Shown here piece after piece: positions 24,909 to 33,590 of a stretch of DNA of 50,530 bases. The number at the start of each line of letters is the position of its first letter. Position 1 is the stretch's first letter. Below the pieces are notes generated by a model. It saw only the letters and a program-made list of their open reading frames with translations, did not search any database and was not told the DNA's origin. The stretch is from Salinicola salarius (lineage in GTDB: Bacteria; Pseudomonadota; Gammaproteobacteria; Pseudomonadales; Halomonadaceae), in contig NZ_NHOU01000023.1 of the NCBI RefSeq assembly GCF_002179555.1, positions 1-50,530 on the forward strand, written 5' to 3'. Position numbers and translations under genes: made by a program.

Positions 24909-26315
24909 ATGAATGCATCGGTTACCAACGCGGCGTTTATCAATACCCTGATCGCGCAGTGGCTCGCTGCGCTGCCGTTCTGGATCATGGCAGCGGTCAT
25001 CATCGGCGCGACCCTCGTCGCCCATGTGCTGCTCAAGTACATTCACTTCCGCCTGCGAAGGCTCAACGACAGTCGTCTGCACCTGATGAGCACGACGGCG
25101 ATCGCCATCCATCCACCGCTGGTTGGCGTCCTGTGGACATACGGATTGTTTGGCGCGGCGTATTTTCTGATCCCGCCAGCCGTGCAGGGTCACTCGCTGA
25201 TCATGACAGCGGCGCACTTCTGCGCGGCGCTGCTGGGTGTCTGGCTGCTCGTGAGGGTGGCGAGACGTCTCGTCAGGGTCATGGATCGCTGGGCCGATCG
25301 ACGCAAGTCGATGCTGGAACGCTTCCTGGTGCCGTTCATGGTGAGGTGCCTGGCAGCGCTGATACCCGTCTTCGTGCTCTTTTCGCTGTTCCCGATTTTC
25401 GTCACCTCGGTACGCCTCGACGCGGCGCTGCACAACCTCGCCAGCCTGATCCTCATCGCCAGCATCGCGGGCATACTGATCCACGGCGTCAACATCAGCG
25501 AGCGAGCGCTGAGCGAACGCTACCGCTTCGGTGACGAGGAAGACGCCATCGCACGCAAGGTGCATACCCAGATCACCGTGCTGCGCAAGTTGATCAACTT
25601 CATCATCATCATCCTGGCGGTCGCCTCGATGATGATGGTGTTCGAAAAAGTCCGCCAGCTCGGCGCCAGCATTCTGGCCTCGGCAGGTATTCTCGGTGTG
25701 GTACTGGGCTTCGCCGCGCAGAAGGTGCTGGGCAACCTGATCGCCGGCATCCAGATCGCACTGACGCAGCCGGTACAACTGAACGACGCGGTAATCGTCG
25801 AAGACGAATGGGGCTGGGTCGAGGAACTGACGCTCACCTATGTCGTCGTGAGATTGTGGGACTGGCGGCGGCTGGTCCTGCCGATCACCTATTTCGTGGA
25901 CCACTCGTTCGAGAACTGGACACGCCGCGACAAGGACCTGATCGGAACGGTCATCCTGTACGCCGACTACCACTTGCCCATGGAGCCGCTGCGAGAGGAA
26001 GCGCAACGGCTGGCGGAAGCGTCGCCGTTGTGGAACCGTCGCGTCTGCGTCGTGCAGACACTGGAAATGACCGAGCGCAACAAGCAGCTGCGCGTGCTGG
26101 TCAGCGCCACCGGCGGGCCCAACACTTTCGACCTGCGCTGCGCGATCCGTGAAGGGCTGATCGATTTCATCTGCCGGCACTACCCGGAGTACCTCCCCAC
26201 CGTGCGACTGGAGATGCCATTGCGCAACGGCAGCAACGAACCTCAGCCGCCGTTGACGGAAGCCATGGGCGAGAACGCGCTACCCAATGACGCCGACGGC
26301 CAGCCGGGTTCCTGA
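24909..26315 (+). CDS. MscS-family mechanosensitive channel
   Basis: A protein of about 468 residues with four to five N-terminal helices, then the MscS pore helix (ASILASAGILGVVLGFAAQKVLGNLIAGIQIALTQPVQLND), which contains the Gly/Ala-rich face typical of TM3. The cytoplasmic beta domain (VEELTLTYVVVRLWDWRRLVLPITYFVDHSFENWTR) follows. It would release osmolytes on hypo-osmotic shock, important for a halophile. The ATG at 24909 and one at 24876 are both possible; neither has a strong ribosome-binding site. The C-terminal tail is hydrophilic. Convergent with manC across a short repeat array. Confidence 0.9.
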   Translation: MNASVTNAAFINTLIAQWLAALPFWIMAAVIIGATLVAHVLLKYIHFRLRRLNDSRLHLMSTTAIAIHPPLVGVLWTYGLFGAAYFLIPPAVQGHSLIMTAAHFCAALLGVWLLVRVARRLVRVMDRWADRRKSMLERFLVPFMVRCLAALIPVFVLFSLFPIFVTSVRLDAALHNLASLILIASIAGILIHGVNISERALSERYRFGDEEDAIARKVHTQITVLRKLINFIIIILAVASMMMVFEKVRQLGASILASAGILGVVLGFAAQKVLGNLIAGIQIALTQPVQLNDAVIVEDEWGWVEELTLTYVVVRLWDWRRLVLPITYFVDHSFENWTRRDKDLIGTVILYADYHLPMEPLREEAQRLAEASPLWNRRVCVVQTLEMTERNKQLRVLVSATGGPNTFDLRCAIREGLIDFICRHYPEYLPTVRLEMPLRNGSNEPQPPLTEAMGENALPNDADGQPGS

Positions 26316-26340
26316 GTCTCGACCCTGACGTTCAAGTAAC

Positions 26341-26384
26341 GTTCTGACATTCTGACGTTCTGACGTTCTGACGTTCTGACGTTC
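26341..26384 (+). repeat. Five tandem 8-bp units (G/A)TTCTGAC
   Basis: Units GTTCTGAC run from 26341 (second unit ATTCTGAC at 26349) to 26380, with a partial sixth. The array is bracketed by two copies of GACGTTCAAGT. It lies between the stops of the convergent MscS and manC genes. It is a microsatellite-like array, not a terminator. Confidence 0.8.
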
Positions 26385-26404
26385 AAGTCGCACTCAAGCC
26401 GCGC

Positions 26405-27838
26405 TCAATCGCGATGATAGGCGTCGTCGAAGCGCTCGATATCGTCTTCGCCGAGATAGCTGCCGCTCTGCACTTCGATCAATTCCAGCTCGATCTTGCC
26501 GGGGTTTTCGAGACGGTGAACCACGCCAAGGGGAATATAGGTGGACTGGTTCTCTTCCAGCAGGAATATCTCCCCGCCGCGCGTCACCCGAGCGGTGCCG
26601 CGTACCACGATCCAGTGCTCGGCACGATGGAGGTGCTTCTGGAGTGACAGCCGGCCGCCGGGAGTCACCCGGATATGCTTGACCTGATACCGCTCGGCGG
26701 CATGCACGCCGTCATAGCTGCCCCAGGGGCGATGAACACGGCGATGCTGGTCCCACTCGGGGCGATTCTGGCGCTTGAGCGTTTCCGCGATGACCTTGAC
26801 CGCCTGCGCGGCGTCCCGATGCGCGACCATCACCGCGTCCGGCGTCTCGATCACCAACAGATCGCGTATGCCAACCGCCGCCACCAGACGGCTGTCGCTG
26901 TGAAGCAGGCAGCCGTTCACGTCATCGGCGATTACATCACCGCGAAGCACGTTGTCGTTACCATCCTTCGGGGAGATCTCCCACAACGACTGCCAGGAGC
27001 CGACATCGGACCAGCCGGCGTCGAGCGCAACCACGCTGGCGTCCGCGGTATTCTCCATCACCGCGCAGTCGATCGACTCGGCGTCACAGGCGACGAAGGG
27101 CTCTGCCGCGACCCTCAGGAAATCGAGATCGGCCTGGCGCCCTTCCCAGGCTTTCGTGACCGCCTCCAGCATCGCCGGACGCTGCTGCTCGAGTTCCTGC
27201 AGGTAGCGGTCCGCTCGCATCAGAAACATGCCGCTGTTCCACAGGTAGCGGCCACTGGCGACATACGCCTGTGCGGTCTCCGCATCGGGCTTTTCGACGA
27301 AGCGCCGGATCGGCATCGCCTCGGTGCCGGACGCTTCGCCTGACTCGACGTCGATACCGGTCTCGATGCCTATTTCGATATAACCGTAGCCGGTCTCCGC
27401 ACGGGTCGGCGTCACGCCGAACGTCACCAGCTTGCCCTGCCTGGCCGCTGCCTGCGCCGGCACCAGCGCTCGGATCAGCGCATCGGGGCTGGCGATCGCA
27501 TGATCGGCCGGCAATACCAGCATCAGCGCATCCGGATCACGGCTCATGGCCTGCAACGCGGCCAGCGCGATGGCCGGTGCGGTGTTGCGCATCGCCGGCT
27601 CGAGCAGGATATCCGCCGACCAGCCCGCTTCACGCAACTGCTCGGCCACCAGAAAGCGGTGCGCCTCCTGACAGACGACGATCGGCTCCGCGACATCCAG
27701 GGGCTCGAAGCGCGCCAGCGTTTCCACCAGCATGCTGCGCGCCCCCGTGATCCGAAGGAACTGCTTGGGATGACTCGCCCGTGACATCGGCCACAGGCGA
27801 GAGCCGGAACCGCCGGCCAGAACAACGGGAATCAGCAT
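26405..27838 (-). CDS. manC: Mannose-1-phosphate guanylyltransferase / mannose-6-phosphate isomerase
   Basis: A 477-residue bifunctional type II enzyme giving GDP-mannose. The N-terminal nucleotidyltransferase has VVLAGGSGSRLWPMSR (about residues 5-20), PADHAI and FVEKPD. The C-terminal cupin isomerase has HRPWGSYDGV, GGRLSLQKHLHRAEHW and LENPGKIELELIEVQSGSYLGEDDI. The ATG at 27838 with AAGGA eight bases before is preferred to a GTG two codons earlier. It lies downstream of ugd on the same strand, but a strong terminator separates them. GDP-mannose would serve exopolysaccharide or O-antigen. Confidence 0.93.
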   Translation of the reverse strand: MLIPVVLAGGSGSRLWPMSRASHPKQFLRITGARSMLVETLARFEPLDVAEPIVVCQEAHRFLVAEQLREAGWSADILLEPAMRNTAPAIALAALQAMSRDPDALMLVLPADHAIASPDALIRALVPAQAAARQGKLVTFGVTPTRAETGYGYIEIGIETGIDVESGEASGTEAMPIRRFVEKPDAETAQAYVASGRYLWNSGMFLMRADRYLQELEQQRPAMLEAVTKAWEGRQADLDFLRVAAEPFVACDAESIDCAVMENTADASVVALDAGWSDVGSWQSLWEISPKDGNDNVLRGDVIADDVNGCLLHSDSRLVAAVGIRDLLVIETPDAVMVAHRDAAQAVKVIAETLKRQNRPEWDQHRRVHRPWGSYDGVHAAERYQVKHIRVTPGGRLSLQKHLHRAEHWIVVRGTARVTRGGEIFLLEENQSTYIPLGVVHRLENPGKIELELIEVQSGSYLGEDDIERFDDAYHRD

Positions 27839-27897
27839 GGGCACATCCTTGGCTTTGCTGTGATGGAAGAGCGTTCGACGCTATCGAGCCTAGCGAC

Positions 27898-27930
27898 AAA
27901 AAAGCCCGACACCAAACGGTATCGGGCTTG
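27898..27930 (-). terminator. Intrinsic terminator after ugd
   Basis: On the minus strand a 10-bp stem (GCCCGATACC with GGTGTCGGGC, one wobble) with a 4-base loop is followed by six T residues (27903-27898). It lies 27 bases past the ugd stop and before manC. Confidence 0.92.
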
Positions 27931-27956
27931 AGGCGATGACATGAAACTGCCTGGCT

Positions 27957-29312
27957 TCAGTGGGCCTTGCGCTGACCGACCTGCAGCGAATCGCCACGCC
28001 CCACCGCGAAGTAGAGCAGCCCCGCCGCGCGGACTTGTGCCGGCTCGAACAGGTTGCGCCCGTCCACGATGACCGGCGTCTTCAGCGTGCGCTGCAGATG
28101 GGCAAAATCCACCGTCCGGAAGGATTTCCACTCCGTGCAGATCACCAGGGCATCGGCCCCGTTCAATGCCGCGTCGCGCCCATCGACCAGCATCAGGTCG
28201 TCCCGTTCACCATAGATGCGACGACACTCTTCCATTGCCTCCGGGTCGTACGCCTTAACCTTGGCGCCGGCCGCCCAGAGCGCCTCCATCAGATGGCGGC
28301 TGGGAGCTTCGCGCATGTCATCGGTGTTGGGTTTGAACGCCAGCCCCCAGACCGCCACCGTCTTGCCTTCCAGTTGCCCATCGAATGCCTGGCTCAGCTT
28401 GCTGAACAGGGTCGCCTTCTGGCGGTCGTTGACGGCTTCGACGGCATTGAGCAGTTGCGGGTCGTAACCGATCTGGCTGGCCGTCCGCGCCAGCGCCTGA
28501 ACGTCCTTCGGGAAGCAGGAGCCGCCGTACCCGCAGCCGGGATAGATGAAGTGGTAGCCGATTCGCGGATCACTGCCGATGCCACGCCGAACCTGTTCGA
28601 TATCCGCTCCCAAGCGCTCGGCCAGGTTGGCGATCTCGTTCATGAAACTGATCTTGGTCGCCAGCATGGCGTTGGCGGCGTACTTGGTCAGCTCCGCGCT
28701 ACGCACGTCCATGAACATCAGCTTCTCGACGCGGCGGTTGTACGGGGCATAACACTCCCGCATCAACGACTTGACCCGATCCGACTCGGTGCCCACGACG
28801 ATACGCGCGCCATGGGTGAAGTCCTCGATGGCGGCACCTTCCTTGAGAAACTCCGGATTCGAGCAGACATCGAAATCAAGCGCCATGCCACGCTCGGCCA
28901 GGGTGCTGGCGATGGCTTCATGAACGCGGTCCGCCGTACCGACCGGCACCGTGGACTTGTCGACCACGACCTTATAATCATCCATGTGCTGGCCGATGGT
29001 TCTGGCGACCGCCAACACATACTGCAGATCGGCACTGCCATCTTCATCGGGCGGCGTGCCCACCGCGATGAACTGCAACGTGCCGAACGCCACCGCCTCC
29101 GCCGCATCGGTCGTGAACGATAGACGCTGCTGGCCGACATTCTCGGTGACCAACGTTTCCAACCCGGGTTCATAGATCGGAATCTCGCCCTGCTTGAGGC
29201 GCGCGACCTTTCCTTCGTCGATATCCATGCACATGACTTCATGGCCGGCATCAGCCAGGCAGGCGCCGGTCACCAGGCCTACATATCCGGTACCGAAAAT
29301 CGTGATTCGCAT
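27957..29312 (-). CDS. ugd: UDP-glucose 6-dehydrogenase
   Basis: A 451-residue NAD-dependent enzyme that oxidises UDP-glucose twice to UDP-glucuronate. The Rossmann motif [21 protein letters not shown] opens the protein. [38 protein letters not shown], the helix [20 protein letters not shown] and the catalytic Cys in [15 protein letters not shown] (about residue 262) follow. The C-terminal domain has [18 protein letters not shown]. The ATG at 29312 has AAGGGATAG upstream; an in-frame start at 29339 is less likely. Terminators lie on both sides, so it may be transcribed alone. Confidence 0.95.
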   Translation of the reverse strand: MRITIFGTGYVGLVTGACLADAGHEVMCMDIDEGKVARLKQGEIPIYEPGLETLVTENVGQQRLSFTTDAAEAVAFGTLQFIAVGTPPDEDGSADLQYVLAVARTIGQHMDDYKVVVDKSTVPVGTADRVHEAIASTLAERGMALDFDVCSNPEFLKEGAAIEDFTHGARIVVGTESDRVKSLMRECYAPYNRRVEKLMFMDVRSAELTKYAANAMLATKISFMNEIANLAERLGADIEQVRRGIGSDPRIGYHFIYPGCGYGGSCFPKDVQALARTASQIGYDPQLLNAVEAVNDRQKATLFSKLSQAFDGQLEGKTVAVWGLAFKPNTDDMREAPSRHLMEALWAAGAKVKAYDPEAMEECRRIYGERDDLMLVDGRDAALNGADALVICTEWKSFRTVDFAHLQRTLKTPVIVDGRNLFEPAQVRAAGLLYFAVGRGDSLQVGQRKAH

Positions 29313-29346
29313 TGCTATCCCTTCAACCGTCGTATGCAATCAGCGT

Positions 29347-29372
29347 GTAAAAAGCGCGGCTGACCGCGCTTG
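29347..29372 (-). terminator. Intrinsic terminator after the O-antigen-ligase-like gene
   Basis: On the minus strand AAGCGCGG-TCA-GCCGCGCTT-TTTAC forms a GC-rich hairpin with a short T run, 17 bases past the gene's stop. Confidence 0.8.
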
Positions 29373-29388
29373 GTGCCCATTTCAGGCC

Positions 29389-30702
29389 TCATGGTAATCG
29401 GTTTTTGCGGAAGAGGCCCGAATCGCCCGGCGAACGCCAGTACAGCGTGAGGAGTCCTGCCACGATCAGGTTGTGCACGTAGATGCCCGTCCAGAAGGAG
29501 AGATAGGACTCGAACTGATTGACCACCAGCCAATAAAAGAAGAAAGCCAGCGCAAACAACGCCACGTCGTTGGGCATGTCGCCCCGTTTCCAGGCTTTCC
29601 AGCTGATGACAGCAACCCACGCGACCAGCGCGCCCATCACGGCCAAGCCAAGCACGCCATAATTGACCAGCGTTTCCAGCAGGAAATTATGCAAATGACC
29701 GAAGTGGGCCTTCACGAACTCGGGAAGCCACGGCGTATGCTCGATGACCAGCTCGCGCCCATTGCTACCCCACCCCAGCCACGGTCTTTCAGCGATCCAG
29801 TGCGTGGCCGCGACCCAGGAATGAATCCGAATACCGATACTGGTATAGGGGAGCGTATCGAGCTTCCCGGAGAGCAACTGCGCGATGACCTGATCTTCGG
29901 TGAACACGCGGTCAGTCAGCACATGCCCGAACGAAACGGCGACCACCCCGCCAGCCACCACGAGGACAACACCGATGGAGATTGTCGTTCGATTCCACAG
30001 ACGGATCTGGTAACGCTTCCTGGCGTACCACCCGAGCACTGCCAACGCAACGACCGAGGACACCAGCAGCGCCAGCCAGACGGCTCGAGTCTGGCCGAAC
30101 AGGATTCCCACCAGCGTCATCAGCGTCAGCCCCAGCCAGAGGCATGCACGCCCCCACCGAAGCCCGCCGGACCAGCAGAAACGCTTGGCGAAGGCCATGA
30201 GCCCGAGCAGCGAGACCCCAAACAACATCGAAGCATGCTGATTGTTCTGGATGCCAAAGCCGACACGCTCACCCTGCAGGCCGGTGATCCATGAGTCACG
30301 CCCTTCCGGGAAGATCACCGTCGTCAGCAGGAAGGCCAGCAGCGCCAGCCCCCAGACCCAGAAAACATGGCGGAGACTCCCACGCAGCCACCAGGCAATG
30401 GCAATGAAGATGAAAAGCTTCGCCATCCGCTCGGTATCCGGGTTGGGCCTGGCCCACTGCGGATGATCAGCGATGGCAAGCCACCAACTGAGGAGCTGCA
30501 CCAGGCAGATCGCAACCAGCAATCCCAGGGCAGCGCTCCTTCGGCGCCAACCCCCAAAAATCAGCAGGGAAACCAGCCCTAGAAACGCCATGTAAGGCTC
30601 GATGACGTCTTTCAGCGGATGTGCCGCGATACCCAGCGCGGCGTACACCAACACCAATGCAAACCCCAGCCGCCAGAGACTCTTGGGGCAATCCCAACCC
30701 AT
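29389..30702 (-). CDS. O-antigen ligase / polymerase-like (Wzy_C, WaaL-type) membrane protein
   Basis: A 437-residue membrane protein with about eleven hydrophobic segments. One large periplasmic loop holds the Wzy_C pattern: RIHSWVAATHWIAERPWLGWGSNGRELVIE followed by KAHFGHLHNFLLETLVNYGVLGL, where the H-x-HN element is characteristic of O-antigen ligases. It could ligate O-antigen to lipid A-core or polymerise an exopolysaccharide; the sequence alone does not decide. GAGG lies before the ATG. ugd and manC, which make UDP-glucuronate and GDP-mannose, follow on the same strand. A terminator-like hairpin sits just upstream of its start. Confidence 0.85.
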   Translation of the reverse strand: MGWDCPKSLWRLGFALVLVYAALGIAAHPLKDVIEPYMAFLGLVSLLIFGGWRRRSAALGLLVAICLVQLLSWWLAIADHPQWARPNPDTERMAKLFIFIAIAWWLRGSLRHVFWVWGLALLAFLLTTVIFPEGRDSWITGLQGERVGFGIQNNQHASMLFGVSLLGLMAFAKRFCWSGGLRWGRACLWLGLTLMTLVGILFGQTRAVWLALLVSSVVALAVLGWYARKRYQIRLWNRTTISIGVVLVVAGGVVAVSFGHVLTDRVFTEDQVIAQLLSGKLDTLPYTSIGIRIHSWVAATHWIAERPWLGWGSNGRELVIEHTPWLPEFVKAHFGHLHNFLLETLVNYGVLGLAVMGALVAWVAVISWKAWKRGDMPNDVALFALAFFFYWLVVNQFESYLSFWTGIYVHNLIVAGLLTLYWRSPGDSGLFRKNRLP

Positions 30703-30722
30703 GCCGTTACCTCACAAATTGA

Positions 30723-30742
30723 AAACGCCGCAAATGCGGCGT
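30723..30742 (-). promoter_or_regulatory. Terminator-like hairpin in the leader of the O-antigen-ligase-like gene
   Basis: ACGCCGC-ATTT-GCGGCGT is a perfect 7-bp stem; on the minus strand it is followed by TTTC and lies about 20 bases before the gene's start codon. It could end an upstream transcript or act as an attenuator. Confidence 0.5.
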
Positions 30743-31299
30743 CGTTGACCGTTCACCACCAGATCACCACAAACCGCGCGCCCACCGGGCTCACGCGTTT
30801 CCGGTAGGCAGCGAGGTTAATGAACCCTCGATAAATTGTCAGCAGAATAATGCCGGGATCTCACCGGAGAGGCGGCTTTCGATGGTTCGCTGGACTCCAG
30901 ATGTCCGAATGAGCAGCAGGATTCATCCCCTGCCTGGAGCTACCACAGCGCCTGGAGCCACCATAGCCGCTGCCTTGGCATCACCGCATCCTCGGCGAAT
31001 GGCAGCAAAGCGGATTCACGATGGCTTCTTCACCGCGAGTTCAGTAGAACGGGTAGAACAGAACGGATAAAACAGAGAGCCGCCTGACGCTGCACCGGTC
31101 TTACAGTAACAACGTTATATCTTATTTTCCGTTAATACCCTGACGGCAGAAAATCCGGCTTGATGACCATATCGATAACATGACATGCACCAGTGAACAC
31201 ACTGAGCGCCTCGGCAGTCTCATAAAGAGTTAATGAAAATACCAGTTTAAAACCAACCTGCTGTCATCGAAGCAAGCCATCTCATCCGGATAATGATAC
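30743..31299. other. Non-coding stretch, mixed composition, with an 18-bp tandem duplication
   Basis: No credible gene is seen. The only structure I can support is a direct tandem duplication of an 18-mer (30932-30949 and 30950-30967, 16 of 18 identical, both starting GCCTGGAGC). An AT-rich part (31100-31290) could hold promoters for either direction, but no good hexamer pair stands out. No ops/JUMPstart element (GGCGGTAG) was found upstream of the polysaccharide genes. Confidence 0.5.
30932..30967 (+). repeat. Tandem 18-bp duplication
   Basis: Two adjacent 18-base units, GCCTGGAGCTACCACAGC and GCCTGGAGCCACCATAGC, differ at two positions. Non-coding context; function unknown. Confidence 0.7.
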
Positions 31300-31545
31300 T
31301 CATCGAATTCTCTTGTACTCCAGTAACGTGCTCAGCATTTCATGCACGCAGCCCTGGCTCAACGCGTACTCGGCCATCAGGCTGTGCAGGCGTTCCTCGA
31401 ACGCCGGAAGCGTATTTTCCGGCTCCGCTTCTACCGATCGACCGGATCGAGACCCACCGTCGAGATCACGGAGCGCCTGGGCAAAAGCATCATCGAGTTC
31501 ACGAAACTTACGAAGTTTTTCACGTTCATCCATCGTGCGAGGCAT
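31300..31545 (-). CDS. Small acidic hypothetical protein
   Basis: An 81-residue frame beginning MPRTMDEREKLRKFRELDDAFAQAL. It looks like two charged helices joined by a Gly/Ser-rich linker (GGSRSGRSVEAEPENT), with a C-terminal helix ending SLMAEYALSQGCVHEMLSTLLEYKRIR. I do not recognise a family. In favour of a real gene: GC-biased third positions unlike the AT-rich surroundings, and an AT-rich upstream region with AGGATAT before the start. A second start at the internal ATG (31533) is possible. It stands alone between the polysaccharide and cellulose loci. Confidence 0.5.
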   Translation of the reverse strand: MPRTMDEREKLRKFRELDDAFAQALRDLDGGSRSGRSVEAEPENTLPAFEERLHSLMAEYALSQGCVHEMLSTLLEYKRIR

Positions 31546-31959
31546 AATAATTAATTGGATATCCTGAAAAATGACCCGAACATGGGCCGATACAAATCTG
31601 ATAAGTAATGGGCGCTACCAACGTAAAGCGGGTGAATGATTGGCTGGCGGTAAAAATAGAGTCGTTAGCTATCCGAAATTTCGCCTAGTCTAGCCAAACT
31701 CGCTTCGGAAATCACCAAAGCCGTCACCCGTTCAGGCAGGCCAGTGAATCTCATTCCGCCTCGGCTATCAAGTCCAGCCGGGCTGAAGGGGAAGCCGTTG
31801 GCGCATCCAACGCTCGCCCCCTCCAGCCCGCCCAAGGTGCTACGGGCAAGATCAACCCCAGCCGGCAGCCTCCTGGCGAGGGGTAAAACAGGGGCGCAAT
31901 GGCGGCTCTCGCCCCCATTTCTCACCCCCATTCAGAGAGAAAAGGCTTTAATCGAGCGC
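31546..31959. other. Gene-free block with an unexplained GC-rich segment (about 31680-31950)
   Basis: The left part (31546-31680) is AT-rich and probably promoter for the small minus-strand gene. The right part is GC-rich and has long open frames on both strands without family resemblance. It also has local hairpins such as CGTTGG-N5-CCAACG (31796-31812) and C-rich runs. It reads like a dispersed intergenic repeat or an old mobile-element remnant more than a gene. Confidence 0.4.
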
Positions 31960-33012
31960 CTATCCGGCGCTCAGGCTTATCTGGGCGGCAGCAACCCGAG
32001 TCAACAATAACAATGTCGCCGAATAATAGTTCTCGCCCGCCGCTGGCGTTATATCGATCGCCCAGGGACGGCCGCTGAGCAGCGCACTGATCGCTTTCCC
32101 ACCCTGGGATATCGGATATTCGGCCGTGTCTCCCGATTCGACGTCAACCCAGGCGGGAGGCGCCGACTGGTCCCAAAAGCGGGCGATGTCTTCCAGCGTA
32201 TCGATGTCCCGCAGTCCACCCCACGTGAAGTAAAGCGGCGTGCGGATATTTTCGAACCCGAAGCGCGGCGGCCACCCTTCGGCGGGGCGCAATTCGCCCG
32301 AGGTCTGCAGCCGCAGCCAGTCGGCAGGTAGCTGGCTCGAGCCGAATTGCGCTCGCTCGAGCAGCTGCCGGCCACTGTCGATGACGGCAAGCCACGGTTC
32401 GTCCGGGTGACGCGCGGCAAAATCACGTAGCGCCGGGATCACCCAGTAAGAGAGGTTGATATCGGTGAACGTCTTGTGCCGGAAGCCATCCAGGCCGGGA
32501 AGCAGCACCTGATAACCGCCGACATCGGCAATCAGATGATCCCGTATGGCGCCACGAATCGCCTCGGAGCGCTGAGCATATCTTTCGTCGCCCCAGCGAT
32601 CTGCTGCCAGTTGCAACGACCAGGCCGCGAACAGATCCCCGTCCGTCGCGTTATTGTTGTCGGCGACAGGCGGCTGGGCATTCGGGTCGTAGCGCCAGGC
32701 GTACAGCGCGATGTCCTGCCTCGCCAGGTGGGCTTCGGTCCACTGCCAGATACGATCGAATGCTTGGCGATCATTGAACTGCACCGCCAGGAACATCCCC
32801 CATCCCTGCCCCTCGGTGTGGCTGATGTTGTTGTTGGCAGTATCGACGATACGACCCTCCGGCAACAGAAATCGCTTCTTGTAGGCCTCCCAGCCAGGAT
32901 CGCCGACAGCGAAATTCGCGTTGGCCGAAGCCGGCATCGACGCCAGACCGAGCAGCACCAATAGTCCGCCCAACAGATAGATTACCGCCGCTTTCACGGA
33001 CTTCCCGTTCAT
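31960..33012 (-). CDS. bcsZ: Cellulase of the cellulose synthase operon (endo-1,4-beta-glucanase, GH8)
   Basis: A periplasmic glycoside hydrolase family 8 enzyme of 350 residues. It has a signal peptide (about residues 1-31, AAVIYLLGGLLVLLGLASMPASANA), the catalytic Glu in ISHTEGQGWGM, and NNNATDGDLFAAWSLQLAADRWGD, which holds the second acidic residue. FTDINLSYWVIPALRDFA and TPLYFTWGG follow. BcsZ trims nascent glucan and is needed for normal cellulose export. The ATG at 33012 has GGAGAG before it; an ATG at 33042 overlaps the bcsD stop (ATGA) and is equally possible. Both sites share ATGAACGG. Last gene of the operon. Confidence 0.92.
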   Translation of the reverse strand: MNGKSVKAAVIYLLGGLLVLLGLASMPASANANFAVGDPGWEAYKKRFLLPEGRIVDTANNNISHTEGQGWGMFLAVQFNDRQAFDRIWQWTEAHLARQDIALYAWRYDPNAQPPVADNNNATDGDLFAAWSLQLAADRWGDERYAQRSEAIRGAIRDHLIADVGGYQVLLPGLDGFRHKTFTDINLSYWVIPALRDFAARHPDEPWLAVIDSGRQLLERAQFGSSQLPADWLRLQTSGELRPAEGWPPRFGFENIRTPLYFTWGGLRDIDTLEDIARFWDQSAPPAWVDVESGDTAEYPISQGGKAISALLSGRPWAIDITPAAGENYYSATLLLLTRVAAAQISLSAG

Positions 33013-33038
33013 GTGCTCTCCGCTCACGCAGTTTCCGT

Positions 33039-33590
33039 TCATGCGTTTCCGTAATAAAAGACCAATGGCCGATGAGACTGGCAACGCTCGCAGACGATCT
33101 CCGCATGGCCGCCCTGGGCGTCGAGCCACCCCTTGTAGAGACCGCCCAGCACCCAGGACAGCCCCAGCAGACGCAGGAGCGCCACTTCGCTCTCGGCGCC
33201 GGCCCCCATCAATGGATGATCAGCGTGCTCGATGACCAGATGCCGGCCGGCATCACGAATCGAGCACCCGCCCCAGCCAAGCTCGCCCAACTGCTGGTCG
33301 ATCTCCGACTCCAGCGCCGTCAGCGTCTGCGGCCGACCCAGTGGCAGCTCGTCGGCGAGCCGCTGCCCGACATGTAGCAGGAACGGTTGCGCCTCCGCCT
33401 CGCCGGCCGCCTGGATCAGCTCATCGATCAGTACATCGAGAATCTTCGGCCAGTGCGGCATGTGACCGGGCCGCCACGCAGCCGTAGTACTCGGACTATC
33501 GGCAACGGATGGCGCCTCGACCTTGCCGCCGCTCCGCGCATGCAGCAAACCGGTGATGTCGAAAGAGGGATCAGGTACGCGCTGGTTCAT
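33039..33590 (-). CDS. bcsD: Cellulose synthase subunit D
   Basis: A 183-residue periplasmic BcsD/AcsD protein. The family body begins around residue 60 (DVLIDELIQAAGEAEAQPFLLHVGQRLADELPL) and includes ALESEIDQQLGELGWGGCSI and LLGLSWVLGGLYKGWLDAQG. In Komagataeibacter the D subunit forms octameric rings that guide glucan chains and order terminal complexes into ribbons. Its presence marks a type I bcs operon. It has an N-terminal extension of about 50 low-complexity residues. The start overlaps the bcsC stop by ATGA. Confidence 0.9.
   Translation of the reverse strand: MNQRVPDPSFDITGLLHARSGGKVEAPSVADSPSTTAAWRPGHMPHWPKILDVLIDELIQAAGEAEAQPFLLHVGQRLADELPLGRPQTLTALESEIDQQLGELGWGGCSIRDAGRHLVIEHADHPLMGAGAESEVALLRLLGLSWVLGGLYKGWLDAQGGHAEIVCERCQSHRPLVFYYGNA

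Noticed and set aside
24903-26180. 425-codon minus-strand frame over the MscS gene
   Set aside because: GC-rich antisense shadow; the plus-strand frame has the MscS pore and beta-domain motifs.
26341-26384. Possible CRISPR array
   Set aside because: Units are 8 bp with no spacers and no cas genes; it is a simple tandem repeat.
30703-31299. JUMPstart/ops element upstream of the polysaccharide genes
   Set aside because: No GGCGGTAG core was found on the minus strand in the leader region.
31285-31303. Fur-box-like GATAATGATACTCAT
   Set aside because: About 14 of 19 matches, but it lies at the 3' end of a small gene with no promoter or iron gene beside it; probably chance in AT-rich DNA.
31744-32010. 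88-codon plus-strand frame and its 88-codon minus-strand partner (31665-31931)
   Set aside because: Both overlap in the same GC-rich block, one runs into the bcsZ end, and neither resembles a protein family; treated as non-coding repeat-like DNA.
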